Positions 42,273-53,611 of a stretch of DNA of 64,000 bases are shown here, piece after piece. The translations under genes and the position numbers were made by a program. Every line of letters starts with the position of its first letter. Position 1 is the first letter of the stretch. This DNA is from Peltaster fructicola (taxonomy: Eukaryota > Ascomycota > Dothideomycetes): assembly GCA_001592805.2 (NCBI GenBank), contig CP051140.1, positions 3,163,501-3,227,500 on the forward strand, read 5' to 3'. The notes below the pieces were generated by a model, which was not told the origin of the DNA, ran no database searches, and worked only from the letters and a program-made list of their open reading frames with translations.

Positions 42273-43942
42273 GCTGAAGTATATGTGCTTGGTGTTCGTG
42301 ACGCGGTTTGACGATGGGTCAATTCGCGTAAACAATTCAACATACTGCTGAATCGAGCGTAGCGGGCACATGCCGCTCGCTTCCCCACGACATGTAGCAA
42401 CGACAGCATCTCATAATATGATCATGGAGCCACAAGCATATGTTCCCACACGTCTGCGTCTCAAGCATCAATCATGATGCCACTCCGACCACACACGAGA
42501 ATAGTAGAGGTTCCAGTGGAAGAGATGTCCAGCGGAGCACAAGTTTTTGACCGTTACCTCGTGATTTTTCAGCTTCATTCTTCAAGAAATCCTCCCAGTC
42601 TACCGAGTGTCAAAGTTGAGGTCAAATGGCGACAGCTGCACTGCAGCGCAGACTAAGTTCATAAATGAAGCAATGCTAGAATGATCTGCATGGCTGAAGT
42701 AGCAGTTAATCTGAGGTGCACGGGAGTGAAGTGGTTCAATCTGACGCCCAGAATTTGGACATCATTCTAGACCACCTCGGACTCTATGCAGGCCATGGAA
42801 AGTATCGTCAGTCGGTGCTCGTCTTCTAGGTACGAGAGGCAGAGCTCATGACTGCCGGTTAGGGAATGCTATGTGTCGTCAGAATTCCACAGAGTGTATT
42901 GGTGCAGCCAGATTGTCAATAACTAGCACAAGTTGAACATGCCTGTTGCTTCAATGGAGCTCGCGAGAGTAATCCTGAGACTATTGCAGGTCGGTACAAT
43001 CCTAGATCGGATCTAAATCAAGCAGCTTCTGATGCAGCTTGAGATATGGTGCAGTATAGATATCCCAGACCATGAACTGTCGCTCGTGATGTGATCCTCT
43101 CGGCAGACTTGTCTTGAGCGGCCAGAGAGTCTAAGGAGACTGGCGAGGAGAAAGCAGAAACGTATTGATGAAAAGAGAGACCTACGAGTAGCCTTAGGAG
43201 CGTTGCTTGGCCGCCTATTGTGTCTGAGCTACAGTGGCCTGTTGTCGTTGCTGTCGTTGTTGTGTAGAAGAGGAGGTATAAGTAAGCTTCGTGCATGGAC
43301 TTCAAACCACGCAGACTTTTAGACACGGATCTCCACGCTTTCCTACGCAGCTGAACGAATCCATATCGAGCTGCCGAACACCTGGTGTGCTTTCTGACTA
43401 GAGATGACAGTCTTCTGCTGCTAGAAAGTCAGCCACGGAGCATTACAGTGCAACGATCCTCGGCGTTTATATGGTCAATAGGACGGATCTTGACGGAGCC
43501 AGTCTGACAGGCTGCTCTGCAGGAGGAGAGTGCTCTGTTGGCCCAGAATTCATCTGAAGTCACTTCCTTACGCTGTGGCCAGATCCAAGCGTATCACGGC
43601 CTCAAAGACGTGTCAAAGACTGGTGAGGCTACGCGGATGTATGAGCAGCGTGAGTGAGAAGCTGAATCGTCATGGCAGAGGTGTTGGTGTGAGGTGGAAA
43701 TAACGCTGTCAGGAGCTCAAAGGAGCTACATCATTCACACACTACCCACTCCAGCAAACTCGACCATGCCGCGAGGACGCAAATGGTCAAATAGGCCCCC
43801 ACGACATTACAGCAACGAACCTCACCAGCTTTTCACCGGCGCCGACACTTGAGCTTCCTCTGACGACATTTGCTCGCAGCGAAAACTCTCTCAACTGTCA
43901 TCCTTGTCCACGTCCCTCTGCAGACCCTCATCTTTGCCAGCA
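42273..43942. other. Intergenic region (1.7 kb)
   Basis: Upstream of the ADIP-type gene. Open frames are short and unconvincing. No repeats, tRNA-like or transposon sequence noticed. Confidence 0.5.
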
Positions 43943-44302
43943 ATGATTGGTGAGCACCCGCGCAGCGAAATCGCTCGAGCTCGACTGTTCAGAAAGCATT
44001 TTGAGCGGAGCAAGAGCTGCAATGCCAATGCAAGACTGGACGCCCTGCAGACACACTACGCACGCCATTCTCCTGCTCTCCTCGATGCCATGCATACATG
44101 ACTCTCCATAGCCGGTCCAGCGGAGGAAACCGCTTGCAGACGAAGCCAGCTTGCTCCCCTTGGCAAACGCAATCCGCGAAGGGCCTCGTTTGCACTCCCT
44201 GGCCATGTATACGACAGAGCCATTACTGAGGAGCAGATCGACGGAGCGTTCCGCACGCCATTGTATGTTGGAGGAGGCTATCCCAAGTGTCCCAAACATT
44301 GA
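43943..44302 (+). CDS. Possible small spliced gene (65 aa)
   Basis: Low-confidence candidate. ATG ATT G at 43943-43949 is followed by a GTGAGC donor. A CATAG acceptor at 44111 would join it in frame to 44112-44302, which reads GHVYDRAITEEQIDGAFRTP and ends GGGYPKCPKH. The second exon looks protein-like, but another frame on this strand and one on the minus strand are also open, and I know no relative. Confidence 0.25.
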
Positions 44303-44490
44303 CCTCGGTAGGTGAAGGGACGAGCTGTTCATCGTAGAGGCTGTGCCGAGACTCGCAGTGTGGCTCCTCGCTTGTATATAATCAAATGACCTCAGAACGG
44401 ACATGAAATATGCATTGGTCCCCTCCAGGTTAAGTACAGCCTATTTTCTCCTCTCTGATCTATTCCATACCACCAAGCATTCTAATCAAC

Positions 44491-45132
44491 ATGGCACCAT
44501 ACCTTGAGGGCGAGCTGATCGATCCATCGACACAGAAGACCGAGCCAGTATACCCATTGTCTATCGAGGGACTTGACAAACTCTTCGAATATCGATCTCA
44601 CGAAGGAGGACTGTCCAATGGAGTCGTCTCGCAGGTCGATCTTCCAGCAGGGGCTCACTTCTGCTACATAACTCAGCACAAGCCAGCAGCAAAACCAGAC
44701 TGGAGCACTGTGCAGGCTGGAAAGCATACACACATCGATCTCCAGAGTGGTCTCGTGTACACCAACCATTCCTGCCGGCCATCTCTTGAGTTTCAGATGT
44801 TCAGCCCTGACGCCAATGGCAAGTATCCGCAGACTCTTCCCTACGAGCTCCCTGAAGGACAGCCAGCTCCTGTACCTGGCAAGCACGGTATTGCTGGAGA
44901 GGTTCGCGTTGCCCACGATCGAGCTATCAAGAAGGGCGAGGATTTAACCTTCTTCTATCCATCGACTGAGTGGAAGAGTGTGAAGCCATTCGACTGCCTA
45001 TGCAACGCCGGCGAGGGTATTTGCGTCAAGAACGCTGCTGGATCGTCCTACCTGTCGAAGGAGCAGCTGTCTAGGTATTTCCTTGCGGACCACATCAAGG
45101 AGCTGCTGAAAGAACGGGATGCTCAACAATGA
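44491..45132 (+). CDS. SET-domain-like small protein
   Basis: A 213-residue single-exon protein. It resembles the C-terminal half of SET domains: YTNHSCRPSLEFQ (about residues 89-101) matches the NHSC cofactor-binding motif, and KKGEDLTFFYPSTEW matches the GEELTYDY block, with F-Y in place of Y-D-Y. A later FDCLCNAGEGICVK resembles the CxCG..C post-SET zinc site but with fewer cysteines. The compact size and absence of a pre-SET region are usual for the fungal small SET-like family, whose substrates are unknown. The role as a methyltransferase is inferred. Confidence 0.75.
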   Translation: MAPYLEGELIDPSTQKTEPVYPLSIEGLDKLFEYRSHEGGLSNGVVSQVDLPAGAHFCYITQHKPAAKPDWSTVQAGKHTHIDLQSGLVYTNHSCRPSLEFQMFSPDANGKYPQTLPYELPEGQPAPVPGKHGIAGEVRVAHDRAIKKGEDLTFFYPSTEWKSVKPFDCLCNAGEGICVKNAAGSSYLSKEQLSRYFLADHIKELLKERDAQQ

Positions 45133-45726
45133 TCGAGTGTCGTGCATGAGAGAAGAAAGGTGTTAGGGGAGAGAAGAATATCCATGGCAGTCTTGTGGCA
45201 TCTGGCTGCCCAAAAGCCTGTATTTGAAAGAGCTCAAAGGTGCTGATACATCAGATACAATACAGATCGATTGTGCTTTGACGAGATTGTCAGTGATCTC
45301 GACTTAGAAGCGAGTGCAACGATAGATATGGCCCAGTCATCCACCAAGGTCTTTTGTCCTAGCAACCAGTTTGACCCCGCGATACCCAATGATAACAACA
45401 ACACTTGCGCAGGAACCTTTTTTCTGAGGCTTGATCCCTGCGTCTCGAATATTTGAGAGTGTCTCACACGATGTCCGCAACAAGCATACGGTCCTTGTAT
45501 TGCTTCTATGATAACCACGAAGCGAACACATCGATAATGCAATCCTACCAGGACCCTGCAGCCTCTTATTCTACCGGCCCCGCTCTGCCATCGGACTTCT
45601 GCATGTTGAGTGGGGACACACGACTGTGGTGAGAATGAATAATTGAAGTAGCACTGCTGCACCCTCTTCTGTTTCGTCCATCTTATCGATCTCCTAACAC
45701 TTCTTGCAACTTAATCACAGTCCAAC
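45133..45726. other. Intergenic region upstream of scytalone dehydratase
   Basis: About 590 bp between tandem plus-strand genes. It should contain the melanin gene promoter. No other feature. Confidence 0.5.
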
Positions 45727-46380
45727 ATGGGAGAACCAACTCAGCTCGAGCCTGTGAAGCTCATCGGCTTCGAAGGTGAGTCGGTAAGGCTATGGTGCTG
45801 CTGTCGAAGCTGCACCGTCATCCACAAATAGCTTGCTCACTCATGTTGACCACAGCTGACAGCTAGACAGACATGCAAGGCTGCATGGCCGCCTGCTACG
45901 AGTGGGCAGCGTCCTACGACACTAAGGACTGGGAGCGTCTCTAAGTGCATCGCACCAACACTGCGCATTGACTACCGGAGCTTCCTGAACAAGATCTGGG
46001 AGGCCATGCCAGCTGAAGAATACCTCACCATGGCATCAGACAAGCACGTCCTCGGCGACCCACTCCTCATGACACAGCACTTCATTGGTGGCACAAAGTG
46101 GGAGAAGGTCAGCGACGACGAGATCATCGGCTACCACCAGCTCCGTGTGCCTCACCAAAAGTACACTGACGAGACTCGCCAGCACGTCGCAGTCAAGGGA
46201 CACGCCCACAGCTATAACACGCATTGGTACAAGAAGGTCAACGGAGTGTGGAAGTTCGCTGGCTTGAATCCAGATATCCGATGGCACGAGTATGACTTCG
46301 ACAAGGTCTTTGCTGCTGGTCGTGAGAGCGACGCCATTGGAGCAGAGAAGCAGGCTATGGGTGTCCCACCATCTGCATAA
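45727..46380 (+). CDS. SCD1: Scytalone dehydratase (DHN-melanin), reading frame interrupted
   Basis: Dehydrates scytalone and vermelone in 1,8-dihydroxynaphthalene melanin synthesis. Exon 1 is 45727-45775; a 95 bp intron ends at ACAG (45870) and joins ...LIGFE in frame to DMQGCMAACYEWAASYDTKD. Strong family matches follow on both sides of a break: ...DTKDWERL before it, and KCIAPTLRIDYRSFLNKIWE, QHFIGGTKWEKV, GYHQLRVPHQKYTD and the catalytic-region GHAHS after it. At 45942 the frame meets TAA. The continuation is in another frame, beginning at AAG 45943. Relative to the family's L-R-K this looks like a 2-bp deletion. No intron explains it. All other segments are intact, so it is a recent mutation or a sequencing error. 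Confidence 0.85.
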
Positions 46381-46539
46381 ATAAGAGATGTTGATCTGGT
46401 AGATTATGAAAATGACATCTGAACATCGGAATGGAGGAAAAAGGAAGAATATGCAGAGTGAAATGCCCAAATACACTGCATCAATGGCGAAATGCTGCTT
46501 CATGCTGTCTTGCTTGCAACGTGAAACATTCGAAATGTT

Positions 46540-48447
46540 TCAGGCGTTTTGATCGATCGCCATGTCCTCAGCTGGTGAAACGTTCTCCTTGTCGTCTTCC
46601 AAGGCAGAAGGTTTGTTCTTTTTACGTGCCAGCTTGATTGTTGTCTTGATTGGTGATCCATTACCAGTCACAGCGTGCAGAGTTGAACCCTTACGCTTCT
46701 TCGCAGTGCTGCTTGCGTCAGGAGACTGTAAGAATGGTGACATTGATGGCAGTTCGTCTCCCACCATGGCCGGCACATCTGATAATGGTGAGCTATCTGA
46801 CATGAAGGATCCTGCAGGTTTTATGTCTGCAGCTGGTCAGGATTGCATTGCCTACGATGTCGTCTACTCACCTTCATCGGCGACCTTCGCACTCTTCTTG
46901 CTACGGACGACTGTAGCCGGTGCTGGTGGACTCTTGTGATGGACGTGTCCATGTTGATCCTCACTCGTGCACAAAGGAAAGGCATTGCAGTCCACATGCA
47001 TACTGATGTCAGAGCCACGAGACATGTCTCGATTGATGAACTGAGACATGAGGGATTGGTCGAGACTGCGTTGAGACGATAGACTCAACCTGGTACTGAA
47101 GGCCGGAGATGGCAGTGGAGGAGGCAACATGTCTTTCGTCTCATCGGCTCGTGTGTTCTTTGGAGTGAATGCTGGGTTGACAACATGTAGCTGACCTTTG
47201 GTGTGTCGAGCCATGTCTGGAAGATCACTCGAAAGATCGGGTATTCGACTGGCTTGCATCAGAGTCTGGTGTGGGTTGCCTCCACGGACGAACGAGTATG
47301 ACGAATCGCGGCTCGATGAATCGTAGCAGCTGAAGTCGTCAAGGCTGTATGTTCTGAACGGACTAGCTAGCGACGAGCAGGGAGTTGGCGGAGGAGGAAT
47401 AGGCATCAGTCGAGCTGGTGATGAGTCTTCCAGGCTTCGGTGAGTCGTAAGGTGTCCATGTTCACCACCAATGCTTGGCAAGCCACGAAGGAACGTAGGT
47501 GTGTACATAGGATTGCTGAACATCACTGGGCTCGGCCAGGCAAGACCGCATCGTTCCAGATGTTCTGAGCGGTCAGTCAATGTCCCGATCAATGATGCTC
47601 ACACTCACCTAGAGGTGCGTGGACAAAGGAGAAGCAGATGATCTTCTCCACTACGTCAAAAGATTTGACGTCGCCATGTTGCTTGAGGACACCTGCCACA
47701 ATCTCTACCTTGATACGACCCAATGAATCAGCAGCATTCCATGCTCGAGTTGTTGCTGTTGTCTTGTTGAAGGCTGGGAAGCGTAGATGTTGTGTATGGC
47801 CACAAGGTCCTGCAGCATTTGCAAGGTCTGGCAGATCGTAAGCAGTGGTAGCTGGGCGTGGGGAGACACGCACGGATAGCATGAGGCCATGGACCTTCGA
47901 TCTGGAGGAACTCGGAGCTACCCAAATGTTAGCCTTGACCTCGAAGGTGTGCTGCGAGCACCTACGTTACACATTGGCCGTCGATAATAACCTTGACCTG
48001 CCAGACTTTCAGGACGTCAGGAACCGTGTCTGCTATGTGTGGGAACTGCAGTGACGCTGGAGACCAGCAATGAATTGACAGATAGAACACCGATCCTCGT
48101 GGTAGAGATGGTACGTAGCAGTTCAAGAGTGGCGTTGCTTTGGGTTCTGGACGTCGATCAGCACATGTGACACACTTGCAAGTACACAGCTTACGTGTTT
48201 GCAAGGTCTCGGACTGAAGGACACCTGTAGGAGCGAGCTCAGTGTCTAAAGCGTAGCATGCCGTTCTGAATTCTTTCAGCGGGATGTGGTTACGCTCAGG
48301 CTCGATGTTGTTATCTGGGAAAAGGAGTACATCCCAGTCCAGGTATCGCATTGTGTCTCGCCGTACTCGTCGTCTTTTGCTTCGATTAGTGAGGTGGTGC
48401 AGAAGTAGAGGATCAGAGATGCAGATAACGTGAGGTGGAAGGGACAT
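46540..48447 (-). CDS. Conserved ascomycete protein, five exons, function unknown
   Basis: My gene model: exons 48447-48195, 48146-47973, 47917-47609, 47564-46872 and 46811-46540, giving 566 residues. Introns are 48, 55, 44 and 60 bp. The second has a good GCTAAC branch but an unusual GTGTAA donor, so that junction is least certain. The first intron is in frame and read-through is possible. Conserved blocks are FYLSIHCWSP, WQVKVIIDGQ, WNAADSLGRIKVEI and CFSFVHAPLEHLERCGLAWP; I recall this pattern from uncharacterised ascomycete proteins. The C-terminal half is disordered, ending with a basic KLARKKNK and an acidic tail, suggesting a nuclear protein. Confidence 0.68.
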
Positions 48448-49149
48448 ATATGAGGTAAGTGCATAGATGAGTCAACCTGGCAGGAGCACCTGCCAGACAG
48501 ACAAACACAATGATCAACAAGGTATCTCGCAGCATAAGGAAATCAAGATCTGTGGTTATGTGTATTCGAGAGGACGTTCGTCGCCTGGGAAAGGCTACAT
48601 AAGTATGGACGATAGTACTTGCTCACCGCTGAGGAAGCCATGAACCAGCATGGCGGAGACAGTAACGATGACACGCTCAATCGTGGGTATCCTCCCATGG
48701 TCGTTCACACGGCCGAAACGACATGCTGATGAGGAAAGGAAAGGAACAAAATCGAAAGAAGGAATTGTTATATGCTTGTGTAAGTGATGTTAGACAGTGC
48801 AAGAAGGATGTTAGCCCAGCCTTGTGAATCGCTCTCACGAAGCTGACTATCTTGATAGCCTCCCCATGAGTCTTTTAAGGACCTTCATTGCCTTGTTGTC
48901 TGTGTTGTGTGTGTGTGTGCATTTTGGTTTCGTACTCCAAGTATGGCGTGTCGTTGCCGCTCGTTCGCGAGCCTTGTGTCATCAGGAAGAATGAAAGGGA
49001 AGATGCTATCAGGCTAGATAGAACGCATTCGCATGTTCAGGCACCCTGTTTTGCCCAACGCCCGCTAAAGTGCAAAGTCACTCAAGGCAAGAAGATGGAG
49101 AGGCGCTCACTGTAAGATGTCAGTCATTTCTTCAGAGTTGACAGCGTCA
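48448..49149. other. Intergenic region with short TG microsatellite
   Basis: About 700 bp between minus-strand genes. A short TG-rich run lies at 48901-48919. Nothing else recognised. Confidence 0.5.
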
Positions 49150-50461
49150 TCATACCTTCATAGGCGCAAAGTTGCCGTAAGGATGCTGTGGTGGCATTCC
49201 CATGGATGGATAGACTGGTGGTGGAGGAGCAGGGCGGTAAGGTGTGCCAGCAGGACCAGAGTTGTTCTGCGAGCGACCCCAGCTGAGACGCACTCGAGAG
49301 TTGCCGATGGGGTAGCCTTGCATCTGGTTGATGGCCATCTCTGCGGCATGGCGTTGAACGAATTGGACAAAGCCGCATCCCTTGCCTGGCGGAATCTTGA
49401 CGTAGGTGATTTCACCAAATCCTTGGAAGAATGAACGCAGTTCGTCCTCGGTGACATACCCTGAGAGACCTCCGACGAAGACAGTCGTATTGTTCGGGTC
49501 AGTGAACTGGTTCATTGGCTGCGGTGCGCCGTAGTAGCCGCCAAGGTGTGGTGCGCCCATTGAGTACATGCCAAGTGGAGGAGCACCACCTGGCATGCCG
49601 CCCATTCCTGGACCTGCACCTCCGCTCTTGTTCTTTGGTGTAGCTGTGCTAATGCGCATAGGTCGGTTGCCGCAGTAGACTCCTTGCATCTCTGTGAGCG
49701 CGCGCTGTTGTTCTGCCTCATCGGCGAAGCGCACAAAGCCGTAGCCACGGGATAGACCGCTGATTGGGTCGGTCATGATCTTTGCTGACTTGCAGGAGTT
49801 GAACTTGGACTGGAAGAGCGAGAGCAGAACGTATTCGTTGACCTCTGGGCCGAGATCTCCGACGAAGATGGAGAACTCCGGACCGCGATCGTCGCGGCTG
49901 CGGTCAGCAAGACCTCCACCAGAGGCCCAGTTGAGTTTGAACTGGCGGTTGGAGTTTGGAATCATCTGGCCATTGAGTCCCAATGCACGAGCGGCTGAGT
50001 CTGGACTATCAAAATCAATGAAGCAGTATCCCGCATTGCTTCTAAAGCGCGTTAGCATGTGCATCGGACCAAGCACGCGTCTACTCACCCGGAGAACTTG
50101 TCGCGAATCATCTTGACATTGACCTGGTGTCCCATATTGTACCAGACAGTGCGCACAAAGTTCTCGTCGATCCATGGCTCAAGTTCACCCATCCACAATG
50201 TTGTCTTCTGGTCTGAACCTGGCTGTCCTCCGGCTGAGCCTGGCGCACCTGGTGTCTGTGGACCGCCGAATGGTCCTCCCTGCTGAGAAGGGTCAAGCTG
50301 CTGACCTGGCTGACCATGTTGTGGTGCCGCGCCTTGAGCATCAAAACCTGCTGATCGAAGCCTCCTTGTTGGTCAAAACCTCCCTGTTGGTCGAATTGTC
50401 CCTGCTCTTCGCTACCAGGTTGCGGCTGGGCGCCGCTTTCGTTGAAGTTTTGGAAGTTCAT
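49150..50461 (-). CDS. NGR1: Three-RRM RNA-binding protein (Ngr1/Nam8/TIA-1 type), frame break in exon 1
   Basis: Cytoplasmic/nuclear mRNA-binding protein family of Ngr1, Nam8 and Csx1. Exon 1 is 50461-50089 and exon 2 is 50041-49150; the 47 bp intron has a TGCTAACG branch. RRM1 opens TTLWMGELEPWIDENFV and crosses the intron into NAGYCFIDFDSP. RRM2 has FSIFVGDLGPEV and YGFVRFADE. RRM3 has TTVFVGGLSGYV and GCGFVQFV. The start MNFQNFNESG with a QQGGFDQQ repeat is in a different frame from RRM1: near 50348 one G seems to be missing in the repeat. Upstream of that point the RRM1 frame meets a stop and has no ATG. An assembly error or a real 1-bp deletion are both possible. The end is Pro-rich (FAPMKV). 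Confidence 0.87.
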
Positions 50462-51802
50462 GTTGATGAGTTTTGCGGGATAGCTGAAAGTTGCTTCGCA
50501 AGTAATGTGATTGTAGGGCTGTGCAAGAAGTGAACCTATCGGTTTCGTCAGGAATTGTCCGACCGCGACGAAGCTTGCTTGTACTCACGTCAAGCACGGT
50601 AAAGATGCTGGAACGGCCGTTATTCGTCAAGACAGCTGAGCAGTCGCGCGGAAGTGATGACGAAAGCAGAGGTTCTGATGCCGAAGGAAAATCAGGTCGT
50701 CCAGATGCTGAATTGGCCAGATGGCAAATGAGAGCTATAGCAGCGCAGGCGGTATTGCTGGATGGTGATGTTGAAAGAAGGCAGGCGATCGAGGTGGTGT
50801 CTTTTCTCGAAACTGGCAAGGGAGCGGGATTAAAGGTAGTGCGCTCGCAACCTTCGAACCTGCAGGAAGCGCGTGTGAGCGTTTTGAAGAGCGAAGAACA
50901 AGACTCGACCAGTAGTTGGGCGCGATGTGAGGCGAGGTAGGACAAAGGCCGCAAGGAATGCAGCACCGAACGCTCGGTTCTGAAGCAAGTGGCGTGCAAT
51001 GCGTGGTTATTTCATGAAACGGGAACGCGCATCATCATCAAGACTCGAATGCCGCCATCAGCATTGACATCTCTCCGATCGACAGCGTTCGCGACATCGT
51101 GAAGCTTTTACCAGGATTGCATGCCAGATCTGCACGGGAGCGCTCGGTGATGCCTTTGCAACGGTGCTGCGTCTGAGCCGCGGTATCACAAGGACACCCG
51201 TGTTGCTTGTAGGGGAAGCTGTGCTGGGAGGAGAACTCACCTGCAGAAACAGAGGAATCAGGCAGACGAAATCACGCTGAACGCCGGTATTGTCGTGCTA
51301 AGGTACAGGTCGAGAGTGGCGAAGGTGTTCAAGGAAGTGAGGTGGCATAGAAGCCGCGAGGAACATGCTGCCAAGAGAGCCCCGCGCGGCTCTGTTCGGC
51401 GTCACAGTAGGCCGCACTTAGAATATCAATGAATGTCGTCGCTAAGCTCGTGATGGCTGGAACTGATGGATCAAAGGCTTGCGACGTGAGTGACTAAATG
51501 TCATAGCCGTCAGTGTATCGTATCTACTAGACTACGTGGTGTCTGCACAGGCGAAAGCTTGCAGGATCAACAGACATTGGAACATGGTTGCAGAAGCGGC
51601 CGCATATGACTCGCATGATTTTTGTTTTGTAATTTGAAAAGCATATGCCACTATGAGTATGCTGATATTGCACTCTAGTGAGATAGACGATGCGCCAACG
51701 CGAAAGCTACACTCTCTCGAACGACTTCCCACAGCGCTAGCTTTTCAACTTGGAAGCAGGCGTTCGCGAGCTGGAAGAGCCAGCAGGTATAGATTGAAGT
51801 GA
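50462..51802. other. Intergenic region (1.3 kb)
   Basis: Between the RRM gene start and the 14-3-3 stop, both minus strand. It includes a long RRM-gene promoter or leader. The open frame at 50521-50940 on the plus strand shows no family pattern. No repeats noticed. Confidence 0.5.
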
Positions 51803-52793
<991 letters not shown>

Positions 52794-53611
52794 TGTAAAT
52801 GAAGACGATGGCTATGAAAGCTATGAAGTCGATTAGCATTATCCATCGTTACATTACTATACGACACGGCGATATAGGAGAGGGGCCTTGTGTTGTATCC
52901 GCTACGACACAAGCATTGCGATCTTGACATGTGCGGTGGTCATTTATCTCTGCCAGTTGTCGATGACGACGTGGTGGTTCGACAATGCACAACTCGGATT
53001 CTTATCACAGCAGTGCCCATAACTCGCAGTCATTGACGCCATATGAGCTGCGTATCCTTGTGATCCTGCTCTTGCGCCTGTGTGGAAGTCTCTACAGCTG
53101 AAGTGCCACTGCTGGCGGTTTTGCGGTAGTATTGCAAACGGCGATCGGCGGTGTGTGCAACCATGGTAGGGAGGACAAAGATGCTTACCTTGAGGTGAAG
53201 GACAAGGATGTGTAGTGGTGTGGATGTGATTGATGCAGGCGAAAAGTCTGAAACGTTTCGACAGTAGGAAGGTGAACGAGAAGGCACGGTGAAGTAAGTA
53301 CTCGATCGAGCCGGCTGTGCTCCGCCAATGAAATGACCAACACCACCTGGGGCGTCTAGGCCGCGTGATATAGGAGTGGTGGGGTTCTACAACTGCAGTT
53401 CATGCGATTCCAACGAGCCATTGGATGTCAAGATAAAGGCCATTCACTGGAAAAAACGGATCTGCACTGCTGTGCTATCGTACATGGTATCTTCGTTGAA
53501 GCAAACATCCGATCAACTGCGAAATGGAGAAACAGCCAGCTCAGCAATTATGCCCCTCACAATACTTTCAGCTTCCCAGGGTCCTCCTTCAGGGATAGAT
53601 TTGCTAGGCCA
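52794..53611. other. Intergenic region upstream of 14-3-3
   Basis: About 820 bp, holding the 14-3-3 promoter/leader and the SPF45 3' UTR. No ORF or repeat of note. Confidence 0.5.

Noticed and set aside
45133-49149. A DHN-melanin gene cluster around scytalone dehydratase
   Set aside because: Neighbours are a SET-like protein, an unknown five-exon gene and an RRM protein. No polyketide synthase, reductase or regulator is present in the window.
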